A stretch of DNA of 63,138 bases, taken from contig NZ_SPQS01000029.1 of the NCBI RefSeq assembly GCF_004570865.1, positions 1-63,138 on the forward strand, written 5' to 3'. Position numbers and translations under genes: made by a program. Of this stretch, positions 15,027 to 23,663 are shown piece by piece. Below the pieces are notes generated by a model. The model saw nothing but the letters and a program-made list of their open reading frames with translations. It ran no database searches and had not been told where the DNA came from. This DNA comes from Bradyrhizobium frederickii. GTDB lineage: Bacteria; Pseudomonadota; Alphaproteobacteria; Rhizobiales; Xanthobacteraceae. Numbering within the stretch: position 1 is the stretch's first letter; the number at the start of each line of letters is the position of its first letter.

Positions 15027-16019
15027 ATGAGTGCCGGACTGATCGGTCTTCTCGATGACATCGCAGCGATCGCGAAGGTGGCGGCGGCCTCGCTCGACGA
15101 TGTCGCGGGCCAGGCGGCCAAAGCGGGCACGAAGGCCGCCGGCGTGGTCATCGACGACGCCGCCGTCACGCCGAATTACGTGATCGGTTTCGCCTCGAAG
15201 CGCGAACTGCCGATCGTCGGCAAGATCGCGGTCGGATCGCTGCGCAACAAATTGCTGATCCTGCTGCCGATCGCCCTGTTGCTTGGCTATTTCCTTCCCG
15301 CCGCGGTCACGCCGCTGCTCATGCTGGGCGGCGTCTTTCTCTGCTACGAGGGTGCCGAGAAGGTGCTCGAAGCGGTGATGCCGCATCACGCGCACCATCA
15401 CGAAGCCCAGCTCCAGCCGATCGCGCTGGATGCAAGGTCGGTCGAGGACGAGAAGGTCGCGAGCGCCATCAAGACGGATTTCATCCTGTCGGCGGAGATC
15501 ATGGCGATCACGCTGGCGGCGCTCCCTGCAGATAGCATCTGGACACAGGCGTTGGTGCTGGCGCTGGTCGGCTTCGGAATCACGGTCGGGGTCTACGGCG
15601 TGGTCGCCCTGATCGTGAAGGCGGACGATGCCGGGCTGGCCCTTGCGCGTTATGACAGCGCTTCCTTCATTGGCGGCGCGATCCGCTTGCTCGGGCGCGC
15701 GCTCGTCCGCGGCATGCCCGCCTTCCTGGCGGTGCTGAGCACCATCGGCACCGCCGCCATGATCTGGGTCGGCGGCGGCATCATCCTGCACGGCATCGAA
15801 AAATACGGCCCGCCCGCAGTCGGCCGCACGGTCCATGCCGCGACCGAGGCTGCCGTGCATGTCCTTCCATCGGTTGCCGGTATCATCGAATGGTCGGTCG
15901 AGGCCGCCATCTCAGGCGTGCTCGGGCTGATCATCGGTGCGCTTGCGATTCCGGCGGTCGAATACGGACTCGCACCGGCCTGGAAACGGTTGAGGCGATC
16001 GCGGGATCGAGCCTCTTAG
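15027..16019 (+). CDS. DUF808 (YedI-type) inner-membrane protein, 330 aa
   Basis: The start MSAGLIGLLDDIAAIAKVAA and the motif DDAAVTPNYVIGF are hallmarks of the DUF808/YedI family. The rest alternates about eight hydrophobic helices with a His-rich loop (MPHHAHHHEAQ, about residues 118-128) that might bind metal. The family is widespread and unassigned functionally. The ATG at 15027 directly follows an in-frame TTG. It stands 60 bases after the M23 gene in the same direction. Confidence 0.9.
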   Translation: MSAGLIGLLDDIAAIAKVAAASLDDVAGQAAKAGTKAAGVVIDDAAVTPNYVIGFASKRELPIVGKIAVGSLRNKLLILLPIALLLGYFLPAAVTPLLMLGGVFLCYEGAEKVLEAVMPHHAHHHEAQLQPIALDARSVEDEKVASAIKTDFILSAEIMAITLAALPADSIWTQALVLALVGFGITVGVYGVVALIVKADDAGLALARYDSASFIGGAIRLLGRALVRGMPAFLAVLSTIGTAAMIWVGGGIILHGIEKYGPPAVGRTVHAATEAAVHVLPSVAGIIEWSVEAAISGVLGLIIGALAIPAVEYGLAPAWKRLRRSRDRAS

Positions 16020-16043
16020 CCGCATCCGGACGACGCGCGCGAG

Positions 16044-16547
16044 CTAATCCAAGAACGTCGTGAGCTGCGCCCCCTCATCCGCCACGAACACCGCGATCAA
16101 TTCCGCCGGCTCTGTCATGCTGGCATTGGCGGAGACCAGGTGCGTCGAGCCCGGCGGCTCGAAGAACGACTGGCCGACGCCGAATGTCTCGACCGGGCCG
16201 CCGCCGAGCTGGGAGCGGATCTCGCCCTTGGTGACGGTGGCCGTCACCGAGCCTGCGTGACGATGTGGCCGCGAAAATCCGCCGGGACCGTAGGAGACGC
16301 GCACGATGGTGACGCGCTTGCCCGGGACGTTGGGCAGCGCGTAGGAGCCGATCGGCTCGACTTTGTCGAGCGACGAACCATCCGCAGCACTGGCGCAGAG
16401 CGGGGCCAGTGCGCCCGACACAGTGTCCATCGTCACAGGAAGCGCTTTGCCGATCGCCAGCGCGCAGGCGAGCCCCGCGACGACGGCGAACGCCGTCGAA
16501 CCTGACGGCGCCGGGCGTTGCGCGACGGAAAAGTTCATTGCTGTCAT
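16044..16547 (-). CDS. Cupin-domain protein, 167 aa, secreted or membrane-anchored
   Basis: A hydrophobic segment near the N terminus (FAVVAGLACALAIGKAL) is followed by one cupin barrel. Motif 1 is represented by PHRHAGSVTATVTKGEI and motif 2 by PPGSTHLVSAN, giving His-His-Glu-type metal ligands. The start at 16547 has GGGAGG six bases upstream; a second ATG lies nine bases inside. It overlaps the transcription unit of the AhpD-like gene upstream (21-base gap) and is presumably under the same MarR regulator. The substrate is unknown. Confidence 0.8.
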   Translation of the reverse strand: MTAMNFSVAQRPAPSGSTAFAVVAGLACALAIGKALPVTMDTVSGALAPLCASAADGSSLDKVEPIGSYALPNVPGKRVTIVRVSYGPGGFSRPHRHAGSVTATVTKGEIRSQLGGGPVETFGVGQSFFEPPGSTHLVSANASMTEPAELIAVFVADEGAQLTTFLD

Positions 16548-16567
16548 CGTGACCTCCCGCGCGCCGA

Positions 16568-17047
16568 TCAGGATGCCGCAGCATTCGCTGCTGCCGGCCG
16601 CGACGCCGGCGTCCAACGAAATGCGGCACCAAAACGGTTCCAGACGTTGATCGAGGCGACGGCCGAAGTCAGGTACATCAGCTCGCTCTCGGAGAATTCC
16701 CGGGCGGCTTCGGTGTAGACTTCCTCGCTGACGCCCTCCGGCAGCAAGGTCAACGCCTCGGCCCAGGCCAGCGCGGCACGCTCGCGCGGCGAGAAGATCG
16801 GCGCCTCGCGCCAGACCGCGACCAGATGAAGCTTGTCGACGGGAACGCCGATCCGTTCCGACAGCAGGACGTGGTGCTGCACGCAGAAGGCGCAGCCGTT
16901 GATATGCGAGGCGCGCAGCTTGACGAGCTCGATCAGCTGTTTGTCCAGGCCGGCCTTGCCCGCAAGCTGCCCCAGTGCCAGCACCACATCAAAGACGTCG
17001 GGCGCGATCGTCTTGAAATCCTCGTATTCGCTGCGGGCATGGGACAT
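16568..17047 (-). CDS. Carboxymuconolactone decarboxylase family (AhpD-like) protein, 159 aa
   Basis: The AhpD-type redox motif E-x(n)-C-x-x-C-x3-H is present as ELVKLRASHINGCAFCVQHH, indicating a peroxidase or disulfide-reductase activity, not lactone decarboxylation. The protein is soluble and all-helical; residues 30-110 form the core. It is transcribed divergently from a MarR regulator with inverted repeats between them and is followed by a cupin gene, an arrangement typical of small oxidant- or electrophile-responsive operons. Confidence 0.9.
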   Translation of the reverse strand: MSHARSEYEDFKTIAPDVFDVVLALGQLAGKAGLDKQLIELVKLRASHINGCAFCVQHHVLLSERIGVPVDKLHLVAVWREAPIFSPRERAALAWAEALTLLPEGVSEEVYTEAAREFSESELMYLTSAVASINVWNRFGAAFRWTPASRPAAANAAAS

Positions 17048-17062
17048 TGCGGTTCACCTCGT

Positions 17063-17092
17063 CTTATTGTAAGTGTCCTTATATCTTATAAG
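17063..17092. promoter_or_regulatory. Two palindromes in the MarR/AhpD divergent promoter region
   Basis: CTTA-TTG-TAAG (17063-17073) and CTTATA-TCT-TATAAG (17078-17092) are perfect inverted repeats of the same core, spaced 15 bases centre to centre between the divergent starts at 17047 and 17102. Position and symmetry fit operators for the adjacent MarR protein, which would then control both itself and the AhpD-like/cupin pair. Confidence 0.6.
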
Positions 17093-17101
17093 AGCTCTGA
17101 T

Positions 17102-17632
17102 ATGTCGCGCAAGACTGCTGTTGCCGCAAGATCGAAAACTGCCCGCAAGGTGCAAGAACCTGCCGACGACGGCACGGTGCGCGTCCCCGCTCCCGGCGAA
17201 GGCAAGCGCGGCGAGCAAGGCTATCTCGGCTATCTGCTGCGCCAGGCTCATGCTGCGGTCCGGCTGACGATGGAGCGGGCCCTCGCCGATCTCGGCGTCA
17301 CCTCGCCGCAATTCGCCGTGCTGACGATGCTGAATGCCTATCCGGGTCTGTCAGGCGCCGACGTTGCCCGCCTCACCTTCCTGACACCTCAGACCGTCGG
17401 GGTCATCATCCGCAATCTCGAACGTGACGGCGCGATCGTGATGACGCCCCATCCCGTTCACGGCCGCATCCAGCAATGGACGCTGACGCCGCGCGGCGCC
17501 ACGCTTCTGAGAGCCTGCCGGGAGCGCGTGATCGAATTGGAGAAGCGCCTTGCTCGAAGCCTGGATATGAAGACGGAGACTGCAATCCGGCGCTGGCTCA
17601 CCGGCATCGCGACCGAGCTACAAGAGGATTAG
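17102..17632 (+). CDS. MarR family transcriptional regulator, 176 aa
   Basis: Residues about 50-160 form a winged-helix MarR domain: LGYLLRQAHAAVRLTMERAL, then the HTH (SGADVARLTFLTPQTVGVII) and the wing (GAIVMTPHPVHGRIQQWTLT) with LTPRG. A basic, disordered 45-residue N terminus (SRKTAVAARSKTARK) precedes it, longer than usual. The regulator probably represses itself and the divergent AhpD-like operon through the palindromes between them. The inducing ligand is unknown. Confidence 0.9.
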   Translation: MSRKTAVAARSKTARKVQEPADDGTVRVPAPGEGKRGEQGYLGYLLRQAHAAVRLTMERALADLGVTSPQFAVLTMLNAYPGLSGADVARLTFLTPQTVGVIIRNLERDGAIVMTPHPVHGRIQQWTLTPRGATLLRACRERVIELEKRLARSLDMKTETAIRRWLTGIATELQED

Positions 17633-17672
17633 TCTGGACGGCTCCGTCCCGACTTCTGCGACCGGCGGGACT

Positions 17673-17924
17673 CTAGCCGCCCTTCAGCGCATCCTTGACC
17701 TCGCCGTCGGGCCAGGCCTCGCCTGCGGCGATCACCCGCACGCGGGTTTTATCGGCAGCATTGACCAGCACATGCGAGCTCACCTGGTCGCGGCTCGGCT
17801 CCAGGTGCAGCTCGGTTTCGGGCTTCCAGCTCAGCGTGGTCGCGAGATCGCCGGGAAAGATCTGCCATTGCGATCCGTCATCGAGTTCGACGACATGGCT
17901 CTCCGCATGCGTGCGTATCTTCAT
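17673..17924 (-). CDS. Hypothetical protein, 83 aa
   Basis: No family is recognised. The product is small, soluble and beta-rich: MKIRTHAESHVVELDDGSQW, then WKPETELHLEP and VRVIAAGEAWPDGEVKDALK. The periodic hydrophobic pattern and absence of cysteines suggest a single small barrel. It follows a probable terminator of the upstream minus-strand gene and converges with the MarR gene. Confidence 0.6.
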   Translation of the reverse strand: MKIRTHAESHVVELDDGSQWQIFPGDLATTLSWKPETELHLEPSRDQVSSHVLVNAADKTRVRVIAAGEAWPDGEVKDALKGG

Positions 17925-17953
17925 TCCAGCCCGACTTCCTGATGAACAGAAGC

Positions 17954-17977
17954 GGCCCCGGCACTCAGGCCGGGGCC
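17954..17977 (-). terminator. GC-rich hairpin downstream of the 86-aa secreted protein gene
   Basis: A 9-bp stem (GGCCCCGGC/GCCGGGGCC) with a six-base loop lies directly after the minus-strand stop codon at 17985. The following bases are only moderately T-rich. Confidence 0.55.
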
Positions 17978-17984
17978 TATTCCG

Positions 17985-18245
17985 TCAGTCGTTGTCGTGG
18001 TGAATCACGGTCTTTTCGCGATTGCCGAATTCATCTTCCTTCTTGATCACGGTGGTGCGATCAGAGGGCTCGCGCTCCCTGATCACGGTGGTGCGTTCGC
18101 GATCGCGGTCTCGCTCGCGATATTCGTGGGATTGACCGACCGTCACGCCGGCGCCGACCGGACCGACGTGAACGCCGACTTCGTCAGCGCACACGGGAGT
18201 CGCGATGGCGGTAATCATTGCGGCGGCAAACAGATATGTCCTCAT
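17985..18245 (-). CDS. Small secreted highly charged protein, 86 aa
   Basis: A signal peptide (MRTYLFAAAMITAIATPVCA) is followed by DEVGVHVGPVGAGVTVGQSH and then a strongly charged tail rich in Arg, Asp and Glu with three spaced TTVI/KTVI units (TTVIRERE, TTVIKKED, KTVIHHDND). It is likely periplasmic. The ATG at 18245 has GAGGAGAAG just upstream, which fixes the start. Similar short charged exported proteins are common in Bradyrhizobium; no function is known. Confidence 0.75.
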   Translation of the reverse strand: MRTYLFAAAMITAIATPVCADEVGVHVGPVGAGVTVGQSHEYRERDRDRERTTVIREREPSDRTTVIKKEDEFGNREKTVIHHDND

Positions 18246-18391
18246 ATTCTTCTCCTCATATCGTGCGGAGGGAATGCGGGACTGCGACAGTTTGTTCCGG
18301 CGGAACAGCACCATCGGGCCGACACCAAATCATGCAACGGCTGTTCCAGGAACCGACTCACACGGGCCATGTTTCCGGCTAGAATGTGCCG

Positions 18392-19621
18392 ATGAAACAC
18401 GCTGATTCCTCGCCCCATCAAACCCGCCGCGCACTTCTGAAATCCACGCTGGGCGCGGCCGCCGCGCTCGCGTTACCCGCGAGCGTTCACGCCGCGCCTC
18501 CGGGCTTCGAGGAATGGCGCGAGAGCTTTCGTGCACGTGCGCTGGCGAAGGGCATTTCCGCCGCGACCTGGCAACGCGCAATGGGACGGGTCGAACCCGA
18601 CATGAGCGTGTTCAAGCAGATGCGCAGCCAGCCTGAATTCCACGAGCAGGTCTGGCAATACATCAATCGCCGCGTCTCCGACTGGCGCATCATCAACGGC
18701 AAGATCGCGCTGAAGAACAACGAGGCGCTGCTTGGACGCATCGAGCGCGATTTCGGAGTCGAGCGCGGCACGCTGCTGGCGCTGTGGGGCGTCGAGTCCG
18801 CCTATGGCGATCCTCTCGTGCAGCAGAACCACATGACGCCGGTATTTCCCTCGCTTGCCGCGCTTGTCTGGAACGAGCCGCGCCGCAAGGCCTATTGGGA
18901 AACCGAGCTGATCAACGCGCTGCGCATCGTCGACAAAGGCTGGAGCACGCCCGAGGAGATGAAGGGTTCCTGGGCCGGCGCGATGGGGCATTCGCAATGG
19001 ATGCCGGAAGTCTGGCTCAATGTCGGCATCGACTATGACGGCGACGGCAAGGTGTCGCCGTTCGGCAAGCCCGATGACGCGCTGGGATCGACCGCAAAAT
19101 ATCTCGTCAATCGCGGCAAATGGCATCGCGGCGAGCATTGGGGCTACGAGGTGCGCGCGGCCGGCAATATGAGTGGCAGCCGCAGCTACGCGGCCTGGCA
19201 GGCGGCCGGCGTCACCCGCGCCGACGGTGCGCCCTTCCCGCAGCCGAACGCATCCGCGCAGATGTGGACGCCGGTCGCGGGCGGGCCGACGTTCCTGCTG
19301 GGACCGAATTTCTACGCGGTGAAGAGCTACAACCCTTCGATGAACTATGCGCTTGCGATTTGCCATCTCGGCGACCGCTGCCTCGGCGCGCCGCCGTTCA
19401 TTCAACCCTTCCCCGGCTCCGAGCGCGCCCTGACGCTCGCCGAGGTGCAGGAGATGCAGACGCGCCTGACGAAAGCCGGCTTCGACACCGGCGGCACCGA
19501 CGGCCGCGTCGGCAACGACACCATGAAGGCGGTCAAGGATTTCCAGCAGCGCGCAGGCATCACGCCGGCGGACGGCTATGGCGGGCTGAAGGTGCTGGCG
19601 AAGCTCCGGCAGGGGTCGTAG
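18392..19621 (+). CDS. Lytic murein transglycosylase, MltB-like, with peptidoglycan-binding domain
   Basis: This 409-residue exported enzyme cleaves the glycan strand of peptidoglycan. A twin-arginine-like signal (TRRALLKSTLGAAAALALPA) is followed by an SLT_2 catalytic domain (about 45-330), with the likely catalytic acid Glu135 in LWGVESAYGD and the GAMGHSQWMPEVW motif, and then a C-terminal PG_binding_1 domain (about 345-405; MQTRLTKAGFDTGGTDGRVG). The absence of a lipobox means it is soluble and periplasmic, unlike E. coli MltB. The ATG at 18392 is preferred over a GTG six bases earlier. Confidence 0.92.
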   Translation: MKHADSSPHQTRRALLKSTLGAAAALALPASVHAAPPGFEEWRESFRARALAKGISAATWQRAMGRVEPDMSVFKQMRSQPEFHEQVWQYINRRVSDWRIINGKIALKNNEALLGRIERDFGVERGTLLALWGVESAYGDPLVQQNHMTPVFPSLAALVWNEPRRKAYWETELINALRIVDKGWSTPEEMKGSWAGAMGHSQWMPEVWLNVGIDYDGDGKVSPFGKPDDALGSTAKYLVNRGKWHRGEHWGYEVRAAGNMSGSRSYAAWQAAGVTRADGAPFPQPNASAQMWTPVAGGPTFLLGPNFYAVKSYNPSMNYALAICHLGDRCLGAPPFIQPFPGSERALTLAEVQEMQTRLTKAGFDTGGTDGRVGNDTMKAVKDFQQRAGITPADGYGGLKVLAKLRQGS

Positions 19622-19640
19622 GCCACGACCCTCTCCGGCC

Positions 19641-19744
19641 GTCATTCCGGGGCGCGCCACTTGGCGCGAGCCCGGAATCCATTTCACCACGTCGCTTGCT
19701 GCACGATGGATTCCGGGCTCGCACTTCGCGCGCTCCGGAATGCC
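19641..19744. repeat. Intergenic palindromic repeat, GTCATTCCGG family, copy 1
   Basis: The element opens with GTCATTCCGGGGCGCGCC and closes with the near-complementary GGAATGCC, with internal inverted arms CCCGGAATCCATTTCACC and GATGGATTCCGGGCTC. Related copies are at 34005-34126 and 42821-42923. It lies between two convergent genes. Confidence 0.8.
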
Positions 19745-19752
19745 AGTCTGCC

Positions 19753-20550
19753 TCAATGCCGGTACTGCGGCTCCTCCGCATCCAGCTGACGCCGGATCGC
19801 CGCAAGATGCAGCCGTGCGGATTCGCTATCGCCCTCGCGCATCTGCCGGTAGGTCTCGGCCGCAACCGCGGGATCGACCGGCAGCACCTTCCGTCCCGTC
19901 GACATCGCAAGCACCTGCACCTCGGCAGCGCGTTCGAGGTAATAGAGGTCGTCCCAGGCCTCCGCGATGGTCGGGGCCAGCACCATCACGCCATGATGCT
20001 TCATGAAGACGATATCGGCATCGCCCACCGCCGAGGCGATCCGCGCGCCTTCGCGGCTGTCGAGGGCGAGGCCGTTATAGTCGCGATCCACGGCGGTGCG
20101 GCCGTAGAATTTCAGCGCGGTTTGGCCGGCCCAGATCAGGGGCTCGCCTTCGGTCATCGAAAGCGCCGTGGCGTAGGGCATGTGGGTGTGGAACGCGACC
20201 TTGGCGCGCGGCAGCAGCCTGTGCATCTCGGCGTGGATGTAGAACGCGGTCGCCTCAGGCACGCCCTCGCCGTCGAGCACGTTGCCGTGGAAGTCGCAGA
20301 TCAGGAGCTTCGAAGCGCTCAATTCCCGAAAGGCGTAGCCATAGGGATTGACGAGGAACAGATCGTCGTGACCAGGCACGACGGCCGAGAAGTGGTTGCA
20401 GATGCCTTCCTCAAAACCGTTGCGCGCTGCCATGCGGAAGCAGGCGGCCAGATCCTCGCGCGCGGTGCGGATCGCATCGGTCGCAAGGTCTGGCCGGTTC
20501 GAGCGGAATGGCGCGGGCGCGGGTGAGGAAGCATGAAGGCTGTGCGCCAT
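19753..20550 (-). CDS. Class II aldolase/adducin family protein, 265 aa
   Basis: The fold contains the zinc-site histidine motif FHTHMPYATAL and the later FMKHHGVMVL, with an N-terminal helix and loop ICNHFSAVVPG that binds the substrate phosphate or carboxylate in relatives. Such proteins act as sugar-phosphate aldolases, epimerases or decarboxylases; the exact substrate is not readable. The ATG at 20550 follows GAGGTG; a GTG at 20562 is an alternative. Length matches the widespread single-domain class II aldolase paralogues of rhizobia. It is followed on the same strand by nothing related; an SDR lies upstream. Confidence 0.85.
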   Translation of the reverse strand: MAHSLHASSPAPAPFRSNRPDLATDAIRTAREDLAACFRMAARNGFEEGICNHFSAVVPGHDDLFLVNPYGYAFRELSASKLLICDFHGNVLDGEGVPEATAFYIHAEMHRLLPRAKVAFHTHMPYATALSMTEGEPLIWAGQTALKFYGRTAVDRDYNGLALDSREGARIASAVGDADIVFMKHHGVMVLAPTIAEAWDDLYYLERAAEVQVLAMSTGRKVLPVDPAVAAETYRQMREGDSESARLHLAAIRRQLDAEEPQYRH

Positions 20551-20646
20551 GGCGAAGGACACCTCTGTCGGTCGGGAGCTATTCGCGTTGTACAGCGGCC
20601 GCGCCTGCGCGTCAGCCCCTGCGCGTGCCGCCCTGCCCTGCGCGGC

Positions 20647-21456
20647 TCAGGCCCGCCGCGGCACGCCCCCGGCATTCATGCCGCCGTCGATCACGAGCTC
20701 GCTGCCGGTGACGTAGCGCGAGGCATCGGAGCCCAGATACAGCACGCCGGAGGCGATCTCCGCGGCCTGACCGGCGCGGCCGAGCGGGGTTGCGACCTTG
20801 GCCCGTTCCTCCGGATCGATCGGCGCGTTCTGGCCGGCGCCGGTCGCCCCGGTCGGGATCTTGCCCCAGATCGGCGTGTCGATGATGCCGGGATGAACCG
20901 AGTTGACGCGGATGCCGTCGCCGGCCGCCGCACATTCCATGGCGATCGACTTGGCGAACAGCCGCACGCCACCCTTGGTCGCCGAATAGGCCGACAGACC
21001 GGGCGCGCCGCGCAAGCCCGCCAGCGACGACATCATGACGATCGAGCCGCCGCCGGTCTTGCGCATCAAGGGCAGGCAATGCTTGACCGAGAGGAACACG
21101 CCGTCGAGATTGATCGCATTCTGCTTGCGCCAGTCAGCGAGCGTCATGTCGACGATCGAGGGTACCGCAATGCCGATGCCGGCATTGGAGACCATGATAT
21201 CGAGCCGGCCGTAGCGCTTGGCGATCTCAGCGACGACCTCGATCCAGCGCTCCTCGCTGGTGACGTCCTGCGCCAGGAAGATCGCCTTGCCGTCAGCCTT
21301 TGTCACGCGCTTGGCGAGCTCGGGCCCGCGCAGCTCATCGATGTCCGTGATGACGACGGTGGCGCCCTCGCGTGCGAACAGCTCGACGATGGCCTCGCCA
21401 ATACCGGAGGCCCCGCCCGTCACCAGCGCGACCTTGCCCTCAACCTGCCCTGCCAT
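20647..21456 (-). CDS. SDR family oxidoreductase, 269 aa
   Basis: A classical short-chain dehydrogenase. It has the NAD(P)-binding GGASGIG motif (VALVTGGASGIGEAIVELFA), an acidic residue after beta strand 2 (VITDIDEL) favouring NAD, NAG in MVSNAGIGI, the catalytic Ser and YxxxK in SAYSATKGG, and the C-terminal GSELVIDGGMNAGG. The start at 21456 has GGGAG close upstream. It lies 88 bases downstream of recJ and 97 bases before the class II aldolase gene; the last two may form a small operon. Confidence 0.9.
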   Translation of the reverse strand: MAGQVEGKVALVTGGASGIGEAIVELFAREGATVVITDIDELRGPELAKRVTKADGKAIFLAQDVTSEERWIEVVAEIAKRYGRLDIMVSNAGIGIAVPSIVDMTLADWRKQNAINLDGVFLSVKHCLPLMRKTGGGSIVMMSSLAGLRGAPGLSAYSATKGGVRLFAKSIAMECAAAGDGIRVNSVHPGIIDTPIWGKIPTGATGAGQNAPIDPEERAKVATPLGRAGQAAEIASGVLYLGSDASRYVTGSELVIDGGMNAGGVPRRA

Positions 21457-21497
21457 GTTCACTCCCTTTTCTTGTTGTTTGAGACGTTATCTTTCAC

Positions 21498-21542
21498 GCA
21501 TGATCTTTTCGGAAAACCGCTTCACACTTTTCCGGATCATGC
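21498..21542. repeat. 45-bp palindromic repeat abutting the recJ stop codon, copy 1
   Basis: GCATGATC...GATCATGC form the outer arms and CGGAAAA...TTTTCCG the inner arms, separated on one side by TTTT. The element ends one base after the recJ stop codon on the minus strand. A near-identical copy (three differences) is at 33213-33257, in the same position relative to another minus-strand stop codon. Confidence 0.88.
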
Positions 21543-21543
21543 G

Positions 21544-23385
21544 TCATCTAATCACGGACGGCCCCTGATCCGGTAGCGCGACGTCGACGACGCGGAATTG
21601 CACCCGCTCGGCGCCCTGATAGCGGTCGACCGAGAGCGAGCCGGCGACATGCAATTGCTGGCCGCGATTGGCGAGCAGCGCGTTGCCGAGCTTCTGGCCG
21701 ACCGAGCGGAATGCGATGCCGTTGACGATGGCGCCGTCACCCGACTTGAGGCGCAGCCTCAGGTGGGCCTGGCCGACCTCGTCGGCAAAGACGAGCTGGT
21801 GCGCCGGCAGCGCCAGCACGGGCTCCGGATTGCCGCTGCCGAAAGGCCCGGCGCGGTTGAGCGTCGCCGCGAGCTCCGTCGTCACCGCGCGCGCGGAGAC
21901 CGCGCCGTCGATATAGAGCTCGTTGACGTGGCGGGCCTCGGCGACGTCCTGCGCCAGCGCGTTCTCGAGATAGGCGCGGAATTCGGCGAGCTTCTCTTTC
22001 CGCAACGTCACGCCCGCGGCCATCGCGTGCCCGCCGCCCTTGAGCAGGATGCCGTCGGCCACCGCCTGCCGCACCGCCTTGCCGAGATCGACGCCGGCGA
22101 TCGAGCGGCCCGAGCCGGTGCCGATGCCGCCGGGCTCCAGCGCGATGGCGAAGGCGGGCCGCGAGAACTTCTCCTTGAGGCGGGAGGCGACGAGGCCGAC
22201 GACGCCGGGGTGCCAGCCTTCGGAGGCCGTGACGATGACGCCGAGCTTGTCCTCCAGTCCGATCGAGGCCAGCGCCTCGGCTTCTGCCTGCGCCTCTGCG
22301 GCCTGCTCGATGACGCGGCGCTCGCTGTTGAGGCGGTCGAGCTCGGCCGCGATCCGCGCTGCCTCGACGCTGTCGCCCTCCAGCAATAGCCGCACGCCGA
22401 GATCGGCGCGGCCGATGCGGCCCCCGGCATTGATGCGCGGCCCCAGCATGAAGCCGAGATGCCAGGCCTCCGGCGGGCCATTGAGCCGGGCCACGTCCAT
22501 CAGCGCGGTATGGCCGACGTGATCGCGCCGGCGCATCGCGATCAGGCCCTTGGCGACGAAGGCGCGGTTGAGGCCGATCAGCGGCGCCACGTCCGCAACC
22601 GTACCGAGCGCGACGTGATGCAGCATGCCGAGCAGATCCGGCTCGGGCATCTCCGCGCTCCAGAAGCCGCGCCGGCGCAGCTCGCGATTGACCGCCACCA
22701 GCGTCACCAGCACGAGGCCGACGGCGGCGAGATGGCCAAGGCCCGAGAGATCGTCGAGCCGGTTCGGATTGACCAGCGCGTCGACCTCCGGCAGCTCCGT
22801 GCCGGCCTGGTGGTGGTCGATCACCACCACGGACATGCCGAGGCGCTTGGCTTCGGCGAGCGGCTCGATGCTGGTGGTACCGCAATCGACGGTGACGAGC
22901 AGCGTGGCGCCCTTCGCGGCGAGCGCACGCACCGCTTCGGTGTTCGGTCCGTAGCCCTCGAAAATGCGGTCGGGAATGTGGATCAGCGGATCGAGCCCGC
23001 AATGGCGCAGGTGCCAGGCCAGCAGCGCCGCCGAGGTCGCGCCGTCGACGTCGTAATCGCCGAAGATCGCGACCTTCTCGCCTTTCGCTGCGGCGTCCGC
23101 GATCCGCTTGGCGGCGGCCTCCATCTCCGTCACCGTGAACGGGTCCGGCAAGAGCTTGCGGATGGTCGGATCGAGGAAGTCCTGGACTGCATCGATATCG
23201 ACCCCGCGGCCGGCCAGCACCCGGGCCAGCAGTTCCGGAAGCTGGTGCTGCTGCACGATGGCAAGCGCCTTGGCCGCGCCACGAGCGTCCAGCCGGTCGC
23301 GCCAGAGCTTGTCGGTGAGCGAGCGCGCGACGCCCAGGAACGCCTGGGGCGCTTCGACGGGCAAGGCGGTGGCAGGCGGCGTCAT
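21544..23385 (-). CDS. recJ: Single-stranded-DNA-specific exonuclease RecJ
   Basis: RecJ degrades single-stranded DNA 5' to 3' in RecF-pathway recombination and mismatch repair. The 613-residue product has the DHH phosphoesterase motifs: GDYDVDG (109-115), VTVDCGT and DHH (190-192), then the DHHA1 motif GGHAMAAGVTL and a C-terminal OB-like domain with HLRLRLKSGDG. The ATG at 23385 gives a family-length protein; the frame extends upstream without a good site. A 45-bp palindromic repeat begins immediately after its stop codon. Confidence 0.95.
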   Translation of the reverse strand: MTPPATALPVEAPQAFLGVARSLTDKLWRDRLDARGAAKALAIVQQHQLPELLARVLAGRGVDIDAVQDFLDPTIRKLLPDPFTVTEMEAAAKRIADAAAKGEKVAIFGDYDVDGATSAALLAWHLRHCGLDPLIHIPDRIFEGYGPNTEAVRALAAKGATLLVTVDCGTTSIEPLAEAKRLGMSVVVIDHHQAGTELPEVDALVNPNRLDDLSGLGHLAAVGLVLVTLVAVNRELRRRGFWSAEMPEPDLLGMLHHVALGTVADVAPLIGLNRAFVAKGLIAMRRRDHVGHTALMDVARLNGPPEAWHLGFMLGPRINAGGRIGRADLGVRLLLEGDSVEAARIAAELDRLNSERRVIEQAAEAQAEAEALASIGLEDKLGVIVTASEGWHPGVVGLVASRLKEKFSRPAFAIALEPGGIGTGSGRSIAGVDLGKAVRQAVADGILLKGGGHAMAAGVTLRKEKLAEFRAYLENALAQDVAEARHVNELYIDGAVSARAVTTELAATLNRAGPFGSGNPEPVLALPAHQLVFADEVGQAHLRLRLKSGDGAIVNGIAFRSVGQKLGNALLANRGQQLHVAGSLSVDRYQGAERVQFRVVDVALPDQGPSVIR

Positions 23386-23663
23386 GTATCGCAGTTGGTT
23401 TGAGGAAGCCGCAGCCGACGAGGTCGCGCCGGTCCGGCTTGCGGAACGATTGACCCGGAATCTCCGGGCATTTGCAATCTCCGCGGCGCACAAAGCGGTG
23501 GATTGCCGATTTGCTGCGCCGAGTGACTATCATTTGGGCAATCCGCCGAACAGCAAATTAAGCAGGCGTTAGGCGGAATCTTCGAAAAAGAATCGTATTC
23601 GATCTGTAATTTGTAGTTCCGGGTTCGTTGCAGATCAGACCTCATTGCCAAGGGATGCCCCCG

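Noticed and set aside
13740..15860. A 706-codon open frame on the minus strand
   Set aside because: It lies antisense to the M23 and DUF808 genes, which have signal peptide, motifs and family homology. Its translation is Arg/Gly/Asp-rich with no recognisable domain, as expected for a shadow frame in high-GC DNA.
19641..19744. CRISPR array
   Set aside because: The repeats in this window are dispersed two-armed palindromes with no regularly spaced unique spacers, and no cas genes are present.
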